A stretch of 64,000 nucleotides of DNA from contig NC_084815.1 of assembly GCF_963583255.1 (NCBI RefSeq), positions 12,075,724-12,139,723 of the forward strand, in the 5' to 3' direction. This document shows positions 24,390 through 35,577 of the stretch, in pieces; position 1 is the stretch's first letter; each line of letters starts with the position of its first letter. This DNA is from Pyrus communis (lineage: Eukaryota; Streptophyta; Magnoliopsida; Rosales; Rosaceae). The translations under genes were made by a program, and so were the position numbers. Under the pieces are notes generated by a model. It had not been told where the DNA came from. It saw only the letters and a list, made by a program, of their open reading frames with translations, and did not search any database.

Positions 24390-25108
24390 CTATATATAAA
24401 AGGAGATCCAATAAAAGATATTAGTGTAGTGTTATGTGTTGCAACATTTCATGCGGTTAATACTTAATAGAGCAGTTTCCTGGCCCTTTTCCGCGCTATG
24501 CTCTGTATTTTCAATAATTTGAATATACAGCACAGAAGCCATGTCTGGCCTTTGATATTATTAAAGGACAGGGATTCACAAGACAGTAAGTTATTTTTCG
24601 TCACAGCTCTTAAATTAAAAACAACTGTTCTTTACACAGTTTATTTAATCAGTTTTTGAGTATAAACAATGCTGTCCTTGATCAAATAATAATGTCAAAC
24701 AAAATTAAGAGAAAAATATAACCGCCCAGTAAGAATGACACCGAATTACATCACAATAACAAAAGGTAAAGAATAAATAAAAAGGCAAGTAAATGGCATT
24801 AAATCAACTGATTGAGCACTTAATTTGACTAAATCCAAAATCTCAGTTGTATACTGATAGGAGCATATTTATGTGATTTTGTTATCTTATTTCTTTGTAT
24901 TTACTTAATTAATTTCCATTTATTTTGTTAATTTAAGTTATTTTCGTATTATTGTAGGTCCAGTTAGTAAAGATGACAATAAATAGCTAAATGGAGCAAT
25001 TTAGAGCAGTTTTAGACTCGGATTGGATAACATATGGGCTGGACGTTTTTGGTGTTTAAATGGTGCTAGATATGTGCTAAAATATGAGAAATTAAAGTTG
25101 AGGCTTGG

Positions 25109-25396
25109 TGTCACATCCCCGCCCGGGCCCCCACCACAACCCGGGCCCACTCCACCACCGTAGCACGATATTGTCCGCTTTGGGCCCCAACTATGCCCTC
25201 ACGGTTTTGTTTTCGAGAACTCACACGAGAACTTCCCGATAGGTCACCCATCCTAGGAGTGCTCTCGCGCGCTACTCACTTAACTTCGGAGTTCCAATGG
25301 AACCCGAAGCCAGTGAGCTCCCGAAAGGCCTCGTGCTAGGTAGAGATGGGAATATACATATAAGGATCACTCCCCTGGGCAATGTGGGATGTCACA
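25109..25396 (-). repeat. Cassandra LTR with 5S rRNA-like segment
   Basis: 288 bp. On the minus strand it holds GAACTCCGAAGTTAAG (5S box A region) and GATGGGTGACC (box C region) within 25231-25297, the hallmark of Cassandra terminal-repeat retrotransposons in miniature. The 5S-like part supplies an RNA polymerase III promoter. Confidence 0.88.
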
Positions 25397-25467
25397 GTCC
25401 ACCCCCCTTAGGGGCCCGACATCCTCGTCGGCACACACGCGACCAGGGTTAGGCTTTGATACCAAAT
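25397..25467 (-). other. Cassandra internal domain (PPT and primer site)
   Basis: About 71 bp with no coding capacity. On the minus strand it starts with TTTGGTATCAAAGCCTAACC (tRNA-iMet site, one change from TGGTATCAGAGCC) and ends with a TAAGGGGGGTGGA polypurine tract. These are the only features TRIMs retain for reverse transcription. Confidence 0.85.
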
Positions 25468-28400
25468 TGTCACATCCCGTCCCAAAATTCATGTTAATGT
25501 ACGTGTGAAATTAAAACTTTGCCCCTAGTTCGTTTTCGTCATGTTTTTGGTTACTTGGTGTGGTGTTGGCAGGTGCTGGGCCACACACACATTCTCACCT
25601 TCATTGTCTCTCTGTCTCTATCCCTTTCTCTGTCTTTGTCTCACGTCTCTCTCTCTCTCCCTTCCCATTCACCATAAACGTACGGACAAACACACACCCA
25701 CTCGAACGTTCACAGATCGAGGAAACCAAGGGCACAATTGAGCTCGTGAGGTCGAGGGGAGCACGATCATACCATTTCCAGGTGAGAACTCCAACGTTTT
25801 CACGTCGATTCGAGGTAGTCCGATTTGTGTACTGTTCATGCAAAAATTATTCATCAAGTTTTTGGGATTTCTAAGCTCGTAGGTAGCTTGGTGGTGTCAC
25901 GAGGAGCCTAGGAGTACTTCGTTGGACGGATTTGGATGTTGGGATAGCCTGGTTCGAAGTCGGCCGATTTTGGAGTTTGTGGACAGGTATGATTGATAGG
26001 AGCATATTCATGCGACTTAAATGGCTTGTTCTCGTGCATTTACGTTATGTTTCTCTAGTTATTTTACTCCTTTATGCTTCTTTTGTGTGTTTTCAGGTTC
26101 TAAGGGCAAGGTATGCAAAATGATGCCTTTTGGAGCCTTTTGGAGCAAATTAGAGATTGGAATGGATATCATATGCTTGGAGCCAAGAGGATGGACGAAA
26201 TTAAAGACTTGAATTAGGAAAGTTAAATCCTAAAAAACCTCATGTTTAAGCATCATTGAAGACTCCTACGCATTTTAGAACACAAAAACAACATTCCTTG
26301 CAACCTTAGGACATTGTCGTGTGTTTCCTTGTGTCTCCCTTCCTTGCCATGCAAGGAAGGGCTTTGTTCCCTATTTTAAACACTTAAAGCATTCATTTAT
26401 CATATCATTCACTTATTATAAGCATTCACTTATCAAACCATTAACTTATCACTTCCATTCACTTATCACTTATCACTTCCATTCACTTATCACTCACCAC
26501 ATATCATTCATTTATCACTTAACATATCATACACTTATCATAATCATTCACTTATCACTTATCATAATCATTCACTTATTCTTTCATCATTCAACCACCA
26601 ATTCAACACATGCATCTTCAAACATATCAACCCTACAAGCACATGCTCCCCCTAATCCCTTGCCGTGCCTTCCTCAACCATTTCAACCACATTCTTCCAC
26701 TTTGTCTCTCATCATTTCAGCCACATTTCTAACTCACATGCATCACATTCATTTCCAAACAACAATCACTTCAAATGCCATGCATTCACATGCATTTACA
26801 CCACCAAAAACCCCTTTGCCGTGGGCTTTCAATGCCTTTCCAGCTTTCCCTTTTATTTTCCAGCTTTCATTCTTCACAATTTCAGCCATTACACATGCAT
26901 TTCAAACCTTTCAACACCCTTTAATCATCTCCCTTTAAGTTATGATTTTATTTCCTAACCCTACATGCATTATTTATTAGCATCTTCACATGCATTCACA
27001 CACACTTCACACAAACAAATCCATCCATGCCGTGGGTTCCCTTTGCTCCCCTTGTGCAATTCCAGTTTTCACATGTGTCCTAGCTGTTTTTCCATCATTC
27101 TTCCACACAAATGCTTAAACAAATAGCCATATGTTCCCTCCACTACCCCTATAAATACCCTAGCATTCATTCATTCATGTACATCTCATTTCATACACAA
27201 CACCCCTCAAACACTTCCATTCCCTCCCCTAGCCGTGAGTTCCCTTGTAATCCAAAAACCATTTCTCCATTCCCCTTCCACTTCTCCACCACTCCTTTTC
27301 CATTCCACACTTCCATCCCCCAAACCAATTATCCCTAGACCTTATGCTTCAATAAAGAGGAAGAGAAGAGGGCCTAAACGTTCATACAATTCAAGTTTGA
27401 GTTGTTGGAATGTTTAGGTGTTTCTTTGATTTCAATGTTTAAATTCAATTCTCTTTGTTTGTACGTATGAGGAATGGAAGAGAAGAGGGCCTAAACGTTC
27501 ATACAATTCAAGTTTGAGTTGTTGGAATGTTTAGGTGTTTCTTTGATTTCAAAGTTATAATAAACTAAACCCCCTTTAGCTAGGGGGTGATTCGAAATAT
27601 ATGTTTATGCTTGCATTTTGATTTGATTACTTCTAATTGCGTTTCATAAGTTGTGGATTCAATTTGTTTAACCGTTTGATTGATAACTTATTTATGTATG
27701 TTTATTGAGAATGCGCGCTTAATTTTCATGCATGAATATGACGCTAGAATATAAGTGAGTTTCACCTAATAGTTACGAACTTATATTCACAAGTAGTGGA
27801 GGTTGCTTATAAACAATCGCGTTAAACGAATTCTTGGCATAAGTTTCATGCGTATTCCATAGTAACGAATGCCTCGTCAACACTTATAGTTTTCATGATG
27901 CTTAATGATCTTTGATTGTATCTTTATTGTGCTTTTCACGTAAAGGACTTTTGGAGAATGTTGTGAATTGCGTTGCGCTAACCCATCCAATTCATTAACT
28001 TAAGGAAAACTTGACGGTTAATTTAAGCGGACCTAATTAACCCGGGGCGTTGAGAATTAATGATTTATTGAAATGCAATTGGAAATCGTTTCATTATGCA
28101 AGTATAACATATGTGGAGATGAACCCCGTAGCTAACTTTCCATCCATTCGTTCTTTCTTTTCTTGTTTCTGTTTTCATGTTTAATTTAACTTGTTATTCA
28201 ATTATGTTAAACATGTGAAACTAATTTCTTTGTAGTTAGAGGTGAATTTGAAGCCATGGACATATGTTGGTTATGATTTGATTTACTCCAGTTATGAATT
28301 CATGAACTTTAGATGTGGGTTACTTTTCTGTTTTGATTAAGAACTTGTTTATGTATGTGGGTTGAGGGTCGACACTTAATTTGCATGTCTAAACTTGATG

Positions 28401-30061
28401 CTAGGATATAAGGGAATTTCACCTAATCGTTATGAACTTATATTCATGAGTAGTAAAGATCGCTAGTCACGATTGTGTTTAGTAAACCCTAGGCTGGATT
28501 AACATGCGTATTCCATAGTTATGAATGCCTAGTCGATGCTTATGATTTCCGTTGAACTTAATGATCTTTGTTGAATGTCTCTATCATGCGTATTCCATGG
28601 TTAGGGACTTTGATTAGGAATAATTTGGTTGTAATGCGTATCCCATTCAATCCAATGAATCTAGGGAAATCTGAAAGTTAGTTTAAGCGAACCTAATTAA
28701 CTTGGAGCATTGTCATTCATCGTTTGTTGAAGTCATAACTGGGAGTCAATTTATATGCTTATGTTCATGTGTGGATAAGGAACCCTCTAACTAGTTGTTC
28801 ATCATTCTATTTCATTAATTTCGTTTTTAGAATCTGTTTTAATTCCAAGTTTTTGTTTTTAGTTTAAATTCATCCAAAACCAATCCCCCATTTATTTTAA
28901 AGTGTTAGATTAGTTAGAAATACATTCATATTGTTATTTTACGTTTTTGAGTCAAATCCAAGTGATTAACAATCCCTCCTAATCCCCGGTCCAGAACGAT
29001 CCCTACTTATACATATACTACAATTTGACGAAAAGAGGGTTTAATTTGTGTGCGTATAAATCTCGCATCAATGATCTAGTAGTTTTTAGGCCTTAAAAGT
29101 TGTTGGGTCGTGTTCTCCTAGTTCTAGGTGTTATTTTGGTTCAAGAATTGTGGAAAACGGTTGAAAAACGAGTGAGAAAACACGGTTTATAGGTTTTCCA
29201 GTTTTCCGGCGCCGGCGACGGCACCGGAGATTGAACGGGGAAGAAGACGGAATATTCCGTCAGAGTTGACGGAATATTCCTGACGCCGTTGACGGAATCC
29301 GTTAGAAATAATGGAATATTCCTCACGGCGTCAGTTGACGCCGTCCGTGTGCACCGCACGTGCCTGCGCGTGGCCGGCGCGTGGGGGCGCGTGCGGTGGA
29401 GGAAATTTTTTCTAAAAATATGGTTGTGATCCTGAGGTTGTGTAGAGCACGTTGGTATATTCATTTGTCCATTTTGAGCAATGTATGAGAAGTTATTACG
29501 AAAGTTAGGTTATGTGCTTTAAAATTTATGTTTTTGTAGTTGTTTCGTGTATAGGTGATACGTACCCCGAGGACGAGCGTGGTCACTCGAGGCAGGGGGG
29601 CTACGACCCTTCCACTTACCAGTGAGTGGGCTTTTGTTTTCCGTATATACCTATATACATTTATTTTCCCAGAAATTGTTTAAAAAGGGTTAAGTGTTTT
29701 ATGCCATGCACCATATTATTATCGTTTATGCATCATTGCATACATTAGTAGTGGTACACATATACATATGCATATTTGGTGCTGTGGACGCACAGGTAAG
29801 TGCCAGGTAAGTGGTATACATGTTTACATTTCAGTAGTGGTTTGAGATGCTTAGAGAGCTCATAACCTGCACCCCCGGTGTTAGTGCTCCCACCCAGAGT
29901 AGGGCACAGTCCTTCACGTGATGTTCACCTCCCGCACCACACGCTTAGCTTGGATCCAAGTTAGGTGCACAGTCCTGTCGTACAGACCACTTTAGGTGGT
30001 TCTGACTCGTAGGTGACCCGCGATTATTCGCACAGCCTTCACGTGATCGTAGCACTAGAGC

Positions 30062-30097
<36 letters not shown>

Positions 30098-30771
30098 CAC
30101 CTAGGCCTGTCGTACAGACCACTATAGGTGGTTCCGACTCGTGGGCAGGTTCAGTTATTGATTTTGAGATTTGAGCTCTATATGCAGCCGTACAGGTCAC
30201 GTTAGGTGACTCCGACTGCCAGATTACATGTTATTGATTTGATTTATACCTGAGCACTTGCATTTCATTATGAGGTTCCGACATGGCATATCTTGAGCAT
30301 GATTGGCATACCCTTGAGCATGTTTGGCACATTTATATACATACGTATATATGTTTATTTTCTGGGAAGTATACAGGTTTTAATATCGAGGGGTTAGAAA
30401 GTATTTTACTAAATGGTTTTAGAAAAGATTTGTTTTTGCCCACTCACGCTTTTGTTTTGCGCCCCTCCAGGTTCTAGTTGCTTAGCAGTTTCGGTGGTCT
30501 CCCAGAGGGTTCTTCCGGCTTTTCTGACAGACACTCACCAGCGTAGGGTCACCTTCGGGTGTACTTATGTCGCAACTTTTCTTTTGGACTGCTGTAGTCT
30601 TGCTCTGAACTTGTATCTCACTTACGCTAGCACTTGTTTTAGTACTTTGTATGCTAGTTTTTAATTATTCGTACTTTTTATACTACTATCTTATTAGCTT
30701 TCGCACGTGCACATGGTTACGTCACCTTCGTGTGACGGCCAGCACGCCCTGATCTCGGTCGGGGTGTGTCA
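25468..30771 (-). repeat. Gypsy-type LTR, split by a solo LTR
   Basis: Minus-strand LTR TGACACACCCCGACC... to ...GGGACGGGATGTGACA. After removing the insertion at 25994-29070 it is about 2.2 kb. It contains (TA)n at 30062-30096, three GGAATATTCC palindromes at 29249-29322 and GC-rich sequence around 29350-29400. A second, truncated copy of the same LTR is at 31528-41968. The ORF at 29141-29464 is not supported as a gene. Confidence 0.75.
25994..29070 (+). mobile_element. Chimeric 3.1-kb solo LTR, TGATAGGAGC family
   Basis: Full TG..CA ends (TGATAGGAGCATATTC... to ...AATCTCGCATCA) with the 5-bp duplication ATGAT (25989-25993 and 29071-29075). It is 3077 bp against 1.9-2.1 kb for its relatives. 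Up to about 28165 it follows the 32352-type LTR, including a 117-bp tandem duplication near 27361-27595. From about 28200 it repeats the equivalent segment in the 45303-type version. It therefore looks like a recombinant of two LTR subfamilies. Proline/serine/histidine-rich ORFs inside are low-complexity artefacts. Confidence 0.85.
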
Positions 30772-30884
30772 CTTGGAAGGCAAGGAATTAGACAAGAAAG
30801 AGGAATCCTAGTTGGAGAGGAACATTACCTTATCCTATCTTATCCTACCTTATCTTATCTTCTCCTATCTTATCTTATCTTATT

Positions 30885-30919
<35 letters not shown>

Positions 30920-32189
30920 TCCAATTGCAAGGAGGAATCCTAATCACATTCCAACACTCTACCTGATTTTTAAAGTCCTAAAATAATTCAAAATGCCAAA
31001 ACCTTTTCCTCCTTGGATTTAGTCGTTCTCCCTATATATATGAAATTCCTGCAGCGATCTAGAGAGTGTCGCGCCTACCATTCATCCATTGAAGTTGCTG
31101 GAATTTTCATAGTTCTTTCTCTCTTTGTTTTAAGTTTCAATGTTTATTTTAGATTGCTTTTTAGTTATGATGAACATGTGTAACTAAGTTTCTTTTTAGC
31201 TAGAGGTGAATTCGAAGCCATTATTATATGTTTTATATAAACTATTACATCCAATTATTGTTTCATAAAACATGAATGCGATTTACTTATTTGCTTTATA
31301 AAGAACTTATTCTTGTATGTTTATTAAGGATGCATACTTAGTTTGTATGCAGGGATTTAATGCTAGAATATAAGGGAATTTCACCTAATCGTTATGAACT
31401 TATATTTGTAAGTAGTAAAAGTCACTAGTCATGATTGAGTTAAGCAAATTCTTGGCAGGAGTATCATGCTTTTCATAATTATGAATGCTTTGTCAATGCT
31501 TAAGATTTTCACAGAACTTAATGATCTAGATCACGTTGGTGTATTCAAACACTCCATTTGAGCATTGTATGATAAGTTGTTACCTAGTTTTGGTTATGTA
31601 CTTTAAATTGACGTTTTTATAGTTGTTTCGCATATAGGTAAGACCTATCCTGAGGACGAACGTAGTCACTCAAGGCTCGGGGGTTACGACCCTTCCACAT
31701 ACCAGTGAGTGGGCTTTTGGTTTTCCGTATACACCTATATACTTGAGAATTTTCCCAGAAAATGAAATTGAATGTTTATATGTTTTAAATGCCATGCATA
31801 GCTTTGCCTATTTTAAATGCATATATGTATGTTTGGTGTTACGGACGCACAGGTAAGTACTAGGTAAGTTTATAGTTTATGGTTGTGAATTAGTAGTTGT
31901 GTGAGATGCATTGAGAGCTCATAAACCTGCACCCTAGTGTTAGTGCTCCCGCCCAAAGTAGGGCACAATCCTTCACGTGATGTTCACCTCCCGCACCACA
32001 CGCTCATCTTGGATCCAAGGTAGGTGTACAGTCTTGTCGTACAAACCACTTTAGGTGGTTCCGACTCGTAGGTGACTCACGATTATTCGCACAGTCTTCA
32101 CGTGATTGTAGCACTTAAGCATATTTATTTACACCCAGTCCTGTCTTACAGACCACTTTAGGTGGTTCCTACTCGTGTGTAAGTGTAGT

Positions 32190-32351
32190 GATTGAGTTGT
32201 GGATTTGAGCTCTAGCTTTAGCCGTATAGGTCACATTAGGTGACCCCGGCTGACATATATTCTGCATTGATTGACATTACCTGGGTTACTTACATCATAT
32301 GCTGAGTTAGTTGACATGGCTTACATACATACATATTGTGAATGTTGCTAC
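32190..32351. repeat. Left copy of a 162-bp flanking duplication
   Basis: Identical by eye to 41345-41506. It ends with GCTAC directly before the 5' LTR. It is part of the truncated gypsy LTR. Confidence 0.9.
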
Positions 32352-34320
32352 TGATAGGAGCATATTTATGCGACTTAAATGGCTTGTTCTCGTACATTTA
32401 CGTTATGTTTCTTTAGTTATTTTAGTACTTTAAGCTATTTTCGTGTGTTTGTAGGTCCAAAGGACTAAAGGAGCAAAAAGATGCATTTTGGAGACTTTTG
32501 GAGCACTTTTGGGCTAAGGACGGATAGCTTATGCTTGAAGCCAAAGTGTTGGACGAAATTGAAGACCTAATTGGAGCCAAAGTGTTGGAACCTTGTTCTC
32601 TTTAGTTTTAGGACATTTAAACCTTTCCTAATCCCAATCATGCCATGCATAACACACATCCATTCTAACACATTGTCATTGCACATGCATTTCCTTCATT
32701 AGTTAACCCACATGCACTTATCACTTATCATCACCACATATCATATCACTTAATCACTTATCACTTATCATCACCACTTAACCACTTATCATATCATAAC
32801 CACATATCATATCACTTATCACTTACCTACTTCACCTACAACATCCACCTACTTCACCTACAACATCCACTTCACCTACAACATCCACCTACTTCACCTA
32901 CAACATCCACTTCACCTACAACATCCACCTACTTCACCTACAACATCCACCTACTTCACCTACAAATGACATAGCCATATGTTCCCTCCACTACTCCTAT
33001 AAATACCCTTGCATTCATTCATTCATGATCATCTCTTTTCATACACAACACACCATTTTTCCATTTCCCTTGTAATCCAAACACCATTTTTCCATTTCCC
33101 TATTAATCCAAACACCACTCCCCAAACCATTCACACCATCAAACTATCCTTAGACCTTGTGCTACAACAACGAGGAAGAGAAGAGTGCCTAAACGTTCAT
33201 ACAATTCAAGTTTGAGTTGTTGAAATGTTTAGGTGTTTCTTTGATTTCAATGTTTAAATTCAATTCTCTTTGTTTGTACGTATGAGGAATGGAAGAGAAG
33301 AGTGCCTAAACGTTCATACAATTCAAGTTTGAGTTGTTGGAATGTTTAGGTATTTCTTTGATTTCAAAGTTATAATAAACTAAACCCCCTTTAGCTAGGG
33401 GGTGATTCGAAATATATGTTTATGCTTGCATTTTGATTTGATTACTTCTAATTGCATTTCATAAGTTGTTGATTCAATTTCTTTAACCGTTTGATTGATA
33501 ACTTATTTATGTATGTTTATTAAGAATGCGCGCTTAATTTTCATGCATGAATATGACGCTAGAATATAAGTGATTTTCACCTAATCGTTATGAACTTATA
33601 TTCACAAGTAGTGGAGGTTGCTTATAAACAATCGCGTTAAATGAATTCTTGGCACGAGTTTCATGCTCATCATAGTAACGAATGCCTCGTCAACACTTAT
33701 AGTTTTCATAATGCTTAATGATCTTTGATTGTATCTTTATTGTGCTGTTCACGTAAAGGACTTTTGGAGAATGTTGTGAATTGCGTTGCGCTAACCCATC
33801 CAATTCATTAACTTAAGGAAAACTTGACGGTTAATTTAAGCGGACCTAATTAACCCGGGGTGATGAGTTTCATAATTTATCGAAAGATCAACTGGAAATC
33901 TTTTTATTATGCAAGTGTAACATATGTGGAGATGACCCCCTTAGCTATTCTATCATCCATTCATTCCATTTCATCAATTTCATATTTACATTCTGTCTAG
34001 TTTATTTAACTTGTTTCGTTATTTCAATTTTCGTATAAACTTAAATCCCCCTTTACTTTAATGTCAATTTAGTTAGAAATCATTTTAGTTTGTGTTTTTA
34101 AAAGCATTTTGAGTCTTTGGTTTGTCTTAGTGTTTTAAAGTTTAGTTTTACATTCTTTGAGTCTAGTTTAGTGTTTTATATTGTGTTTTTACGTTTTTGA
34201 GTCAGTTTCCAAGAGATTTGCAATCCCTCCTAATCCCCGGTCCAGAACGATCCCTACTTATACTTATACTACAATTGTCAAAAAGAGGGTTTAATTTGTG
34301 CGCGTATAAATCCCGCATCA
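32352..34320 (+). repeat. 5' LTR of the Athila-like element
   Basis: 1969 bp, TGATAGGAGCATATTTATGCG... to ...AATCCCGCATCA. It has a TATA box candidate TATAAATA at 32998-33005 (TCCTATAAATACCC). A minisatellite lies at about 32824-32968 and a 117-bp tandem duplication begins near 33181 and 33298. Confidence 0.93.
32824..32968 (+). repeat. 22/18-bp minisatellite in the 5' LTR
   Basis: Repeats of CTACTTCACCTACAACATCC-type units, about 22 bp, some shortened to 18 bp. The 3' LTR (39772-39938) has exactly one more 22-bp unit, accounting for the whole length difference between the LTRs. Confidence 0.9.
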
Positions 34321-34325
34321 AATTT

Positions 34326-34343
34326 TGGCGCCGTTGCCGGGGA
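34326..34343 (+). other. Athila-like primer-binding site (tRNA-Asp)
   Basis: TGGCGCCGTTGCCGGGGA, five bases after the 5' LTR, matches the complement of the plant tRNA-Asp 3' end. A copy with one G-to-T change occurs at 41296-41313, just after the 3' LTR. Confidence 0.9.
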
Positions 34344-34436
34344 TTAGAAAATTTGCTAATCCCTTGGATTGTTTGTTTCTGTATTGTCTTTTAGATTTAG
34401 TTTTTTTTTATTTGTGTTTTGTTTGTTAAGAACAAG

Positions 34437-35504
34437 ATGGCACTTGATAATGCTTCTCTTTTGTCACAACTCATGGAAAGGTCCCAAATGCAAAGAGTTG
34501 ATATATTTAATCTTCAATCAAGGAATAACGTGTTTTCCAATACTTACAATTCGGATTGGAGTGATCATTCAAACTCTATGTGGTGGGAACCTCAAAATGC
34601 TCAACAAGGAGGATATTGGCAGCCACCACAACCTCATATTCAATATGCCCAACCAAACTCAAGTTCGTCAATAGATTATAATCAAAAGCTTAATGAATTA
34701 ATTTGTTTGGTGCAGGGCTCACAAATTCAAGACAATGAGGCTCAACAAGAAGGATATTGGCAGCCATATGAGGAGTTCTATTCAACGCCTATGCAGCCAC
34801 CACAAAGGTTGGACCACTTGGATAAGCAAATTGGGCAGATCGCGGAGTTCGTAGGACAGTTTCGAGACCAAGGCGAACTCCCTAGTTCAACCATTGCAAA
34901 TCCGAAGGGAGAATTTGAAACTGCCAAGGAAATCATGTTGAGAAGTGACAAGGAGGTTGGAACGGACCCTCAACCATCAAAATCAAATCACAAGGAAGAG
35001 GAATACACCCAACCCACGGAAAGGGTGGAAACACCTTTACCGGAGGCACCTATTGCTCCTATGCCATCTAATACAGGTATGGTTGTTCCAAATTTCATTA
35101 TTTTTAACCCTGTTCCAAGATTCATGACTTCCAAGGAAGAAGAAGGTGAAAAAGACATCTTGGAAGCCCTTCCAAAGGTGACAAGTAAGGAATGTCATGA
35201 ATTCATCAAAGAGGACGTTCTTGAAACCACAAAATCCAAAGAAGTTAAATTTGATGACATTGGACAAGTCATAACCATCACTTGCAATCTGGCCAAATCC
35301 AATATCCCTGAAACTTTCAAAGGAGTGGTGTTTGTCATTGAGTTCTTATCGGACAAAACAAGTAAGTTTTTTTTTCCAAATTCCATTAGATTTTATACTA
35401 ACTTGCTATTTTTTTTGAATCAGGCACCTACACTAGAATTCAAACCACTGCCGGTTCACTTCAAGTATCACCTTCCATTCAAGGACCAATTCCATGCCGT
35501 TTGA
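34437..35504 (+). CDS. Gag-derived ORF of the Athila-like element
   Basis: An open frame of about 355 codons from the ATG at 34437 (an upstream in-frame ATG at 34419 adds six). It is Gln/Asn-rich with repeated 'GGYWQP/EGYWQP' motifs. It then has the Athila/gypsy gag C-terminal block (LDKQIGQIAEFVGQFRDQG, SSTIANPKGEFETAKEIMLR) and an acidic Glu/Lys linker. The end (LNQAPTLEFKPLPVHFKY) corresponds to the spacer that in full elements leads into the protease/RT region. The central gag core and zinc knuckle are missing, so it is an internally deleted gag. The frame stays open, consistent with young age, not proof of function. It stops at the edge of a 28-base A run. Confidence 0.75.
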   Translation: MALDNASLLSQLMERSQMQRVDIFNLQSRNNVFSNTYNSDWSDHSNSMWWEPQNAQQGGYWQPPQPHIQYAQPNSSSSIDYNQKLNELICLVQGSQIQDNEAQQEGYWQPYEEFYSTPMQPPQRLDHLDKQIGQIAEFVGQFRDQGELPSSTIANPKGEFETAKEIMLRSDKEVGTDPQPSKSNHKEEEYTQPTERVETPLPEAPIAPMPSNTGMVVPNFIIFNPVPRFMTSKEEEGEKDILEALPKVTSKECHEFIKEDVLETTKSKEVKFDDIGQVITITCNLAKSNIPETFKGVVFVIEFLSDKTSKFFFPNSIRFYTNLLFFLNQAPTLEFKPLPVHFKYHLPFKDQFHAV

Positions 35505-35512
35505 TTTTATTT

Positions 35513-35517
<5 letters not shown>

Positions 35518-35545
<28 letters not shown>
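35518..35545 (+). repeat. A28 homopolymer
   Basis: An uninterrupted run of 28 A between the gag-derived ORF and the antisense-ORF block. It marks a structural seam in the element; its origin is not clear. Confidence 0.95.
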
Positions 35546-35546
<1 letters not shown>

Positions 35547-35577
35547 AAAGATACTAAACATGGAGAAAGGTGGAGCT

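Larger units (their letters stand above)
25109..30771 (-). mobile_element. Chimeric unit: Cassandra TRIM 3' half plus gypsy LTR
   Basis: Bounded by a perfect 5-bp duplication CTTGG (25104-25108 and 30772-30776). Read on the minus strand: a gypsy-type LTR (30771 to 25468, TGACACACCCCG...GGGATGTGACA), then a tRNA-Met primer site (TGGTATCAAAGCC), about 70 bp of Cassandra internal region with a polypurine tract, then a Cassandra LTR (25396 to 25109). The two 'LTRs' are therefore unrelated apart from their ends. A solo LTR at 25994-29070 is nested inside. Confidence 0.7.
24855..31527 (+). mobile_element. Old TGATAGGAGC-family LTR, split and truncated
   Basis: The LTR starts TGATAGGAGCATATTTATGTG at 24855 and resembles the 45303 copy. 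It runs to 25108, is interrupted by the 25109-30771 insertion, and resumes at 30772 after the duplicated CTTGG. Its resumed part carries a pentanucleotide (TATCT/TATCC)n tract at about 30828-30920 and the conserved 'gaattcgaagccat', 'ataagggaatttcacctaatcgttatgaacttatat' block. It is truncated at about 31527, where gypsy LTR sequence begins. It is the outermost and oldest layer of this cluster. Confidence 0.75.

Noticed and set aside
26321..26958. 205-aa and 97-aa ORFs
   Set aside because: His/Ser/Pro-rich low-complexity frames within a solo LTR; the same region in other LTR copies is not open in that frame.
29141..29464. 107-aa minus ORF
   Set aside because: Lies wholly in the GC-rich part of a gypsy LTR; composition reflects base bias.
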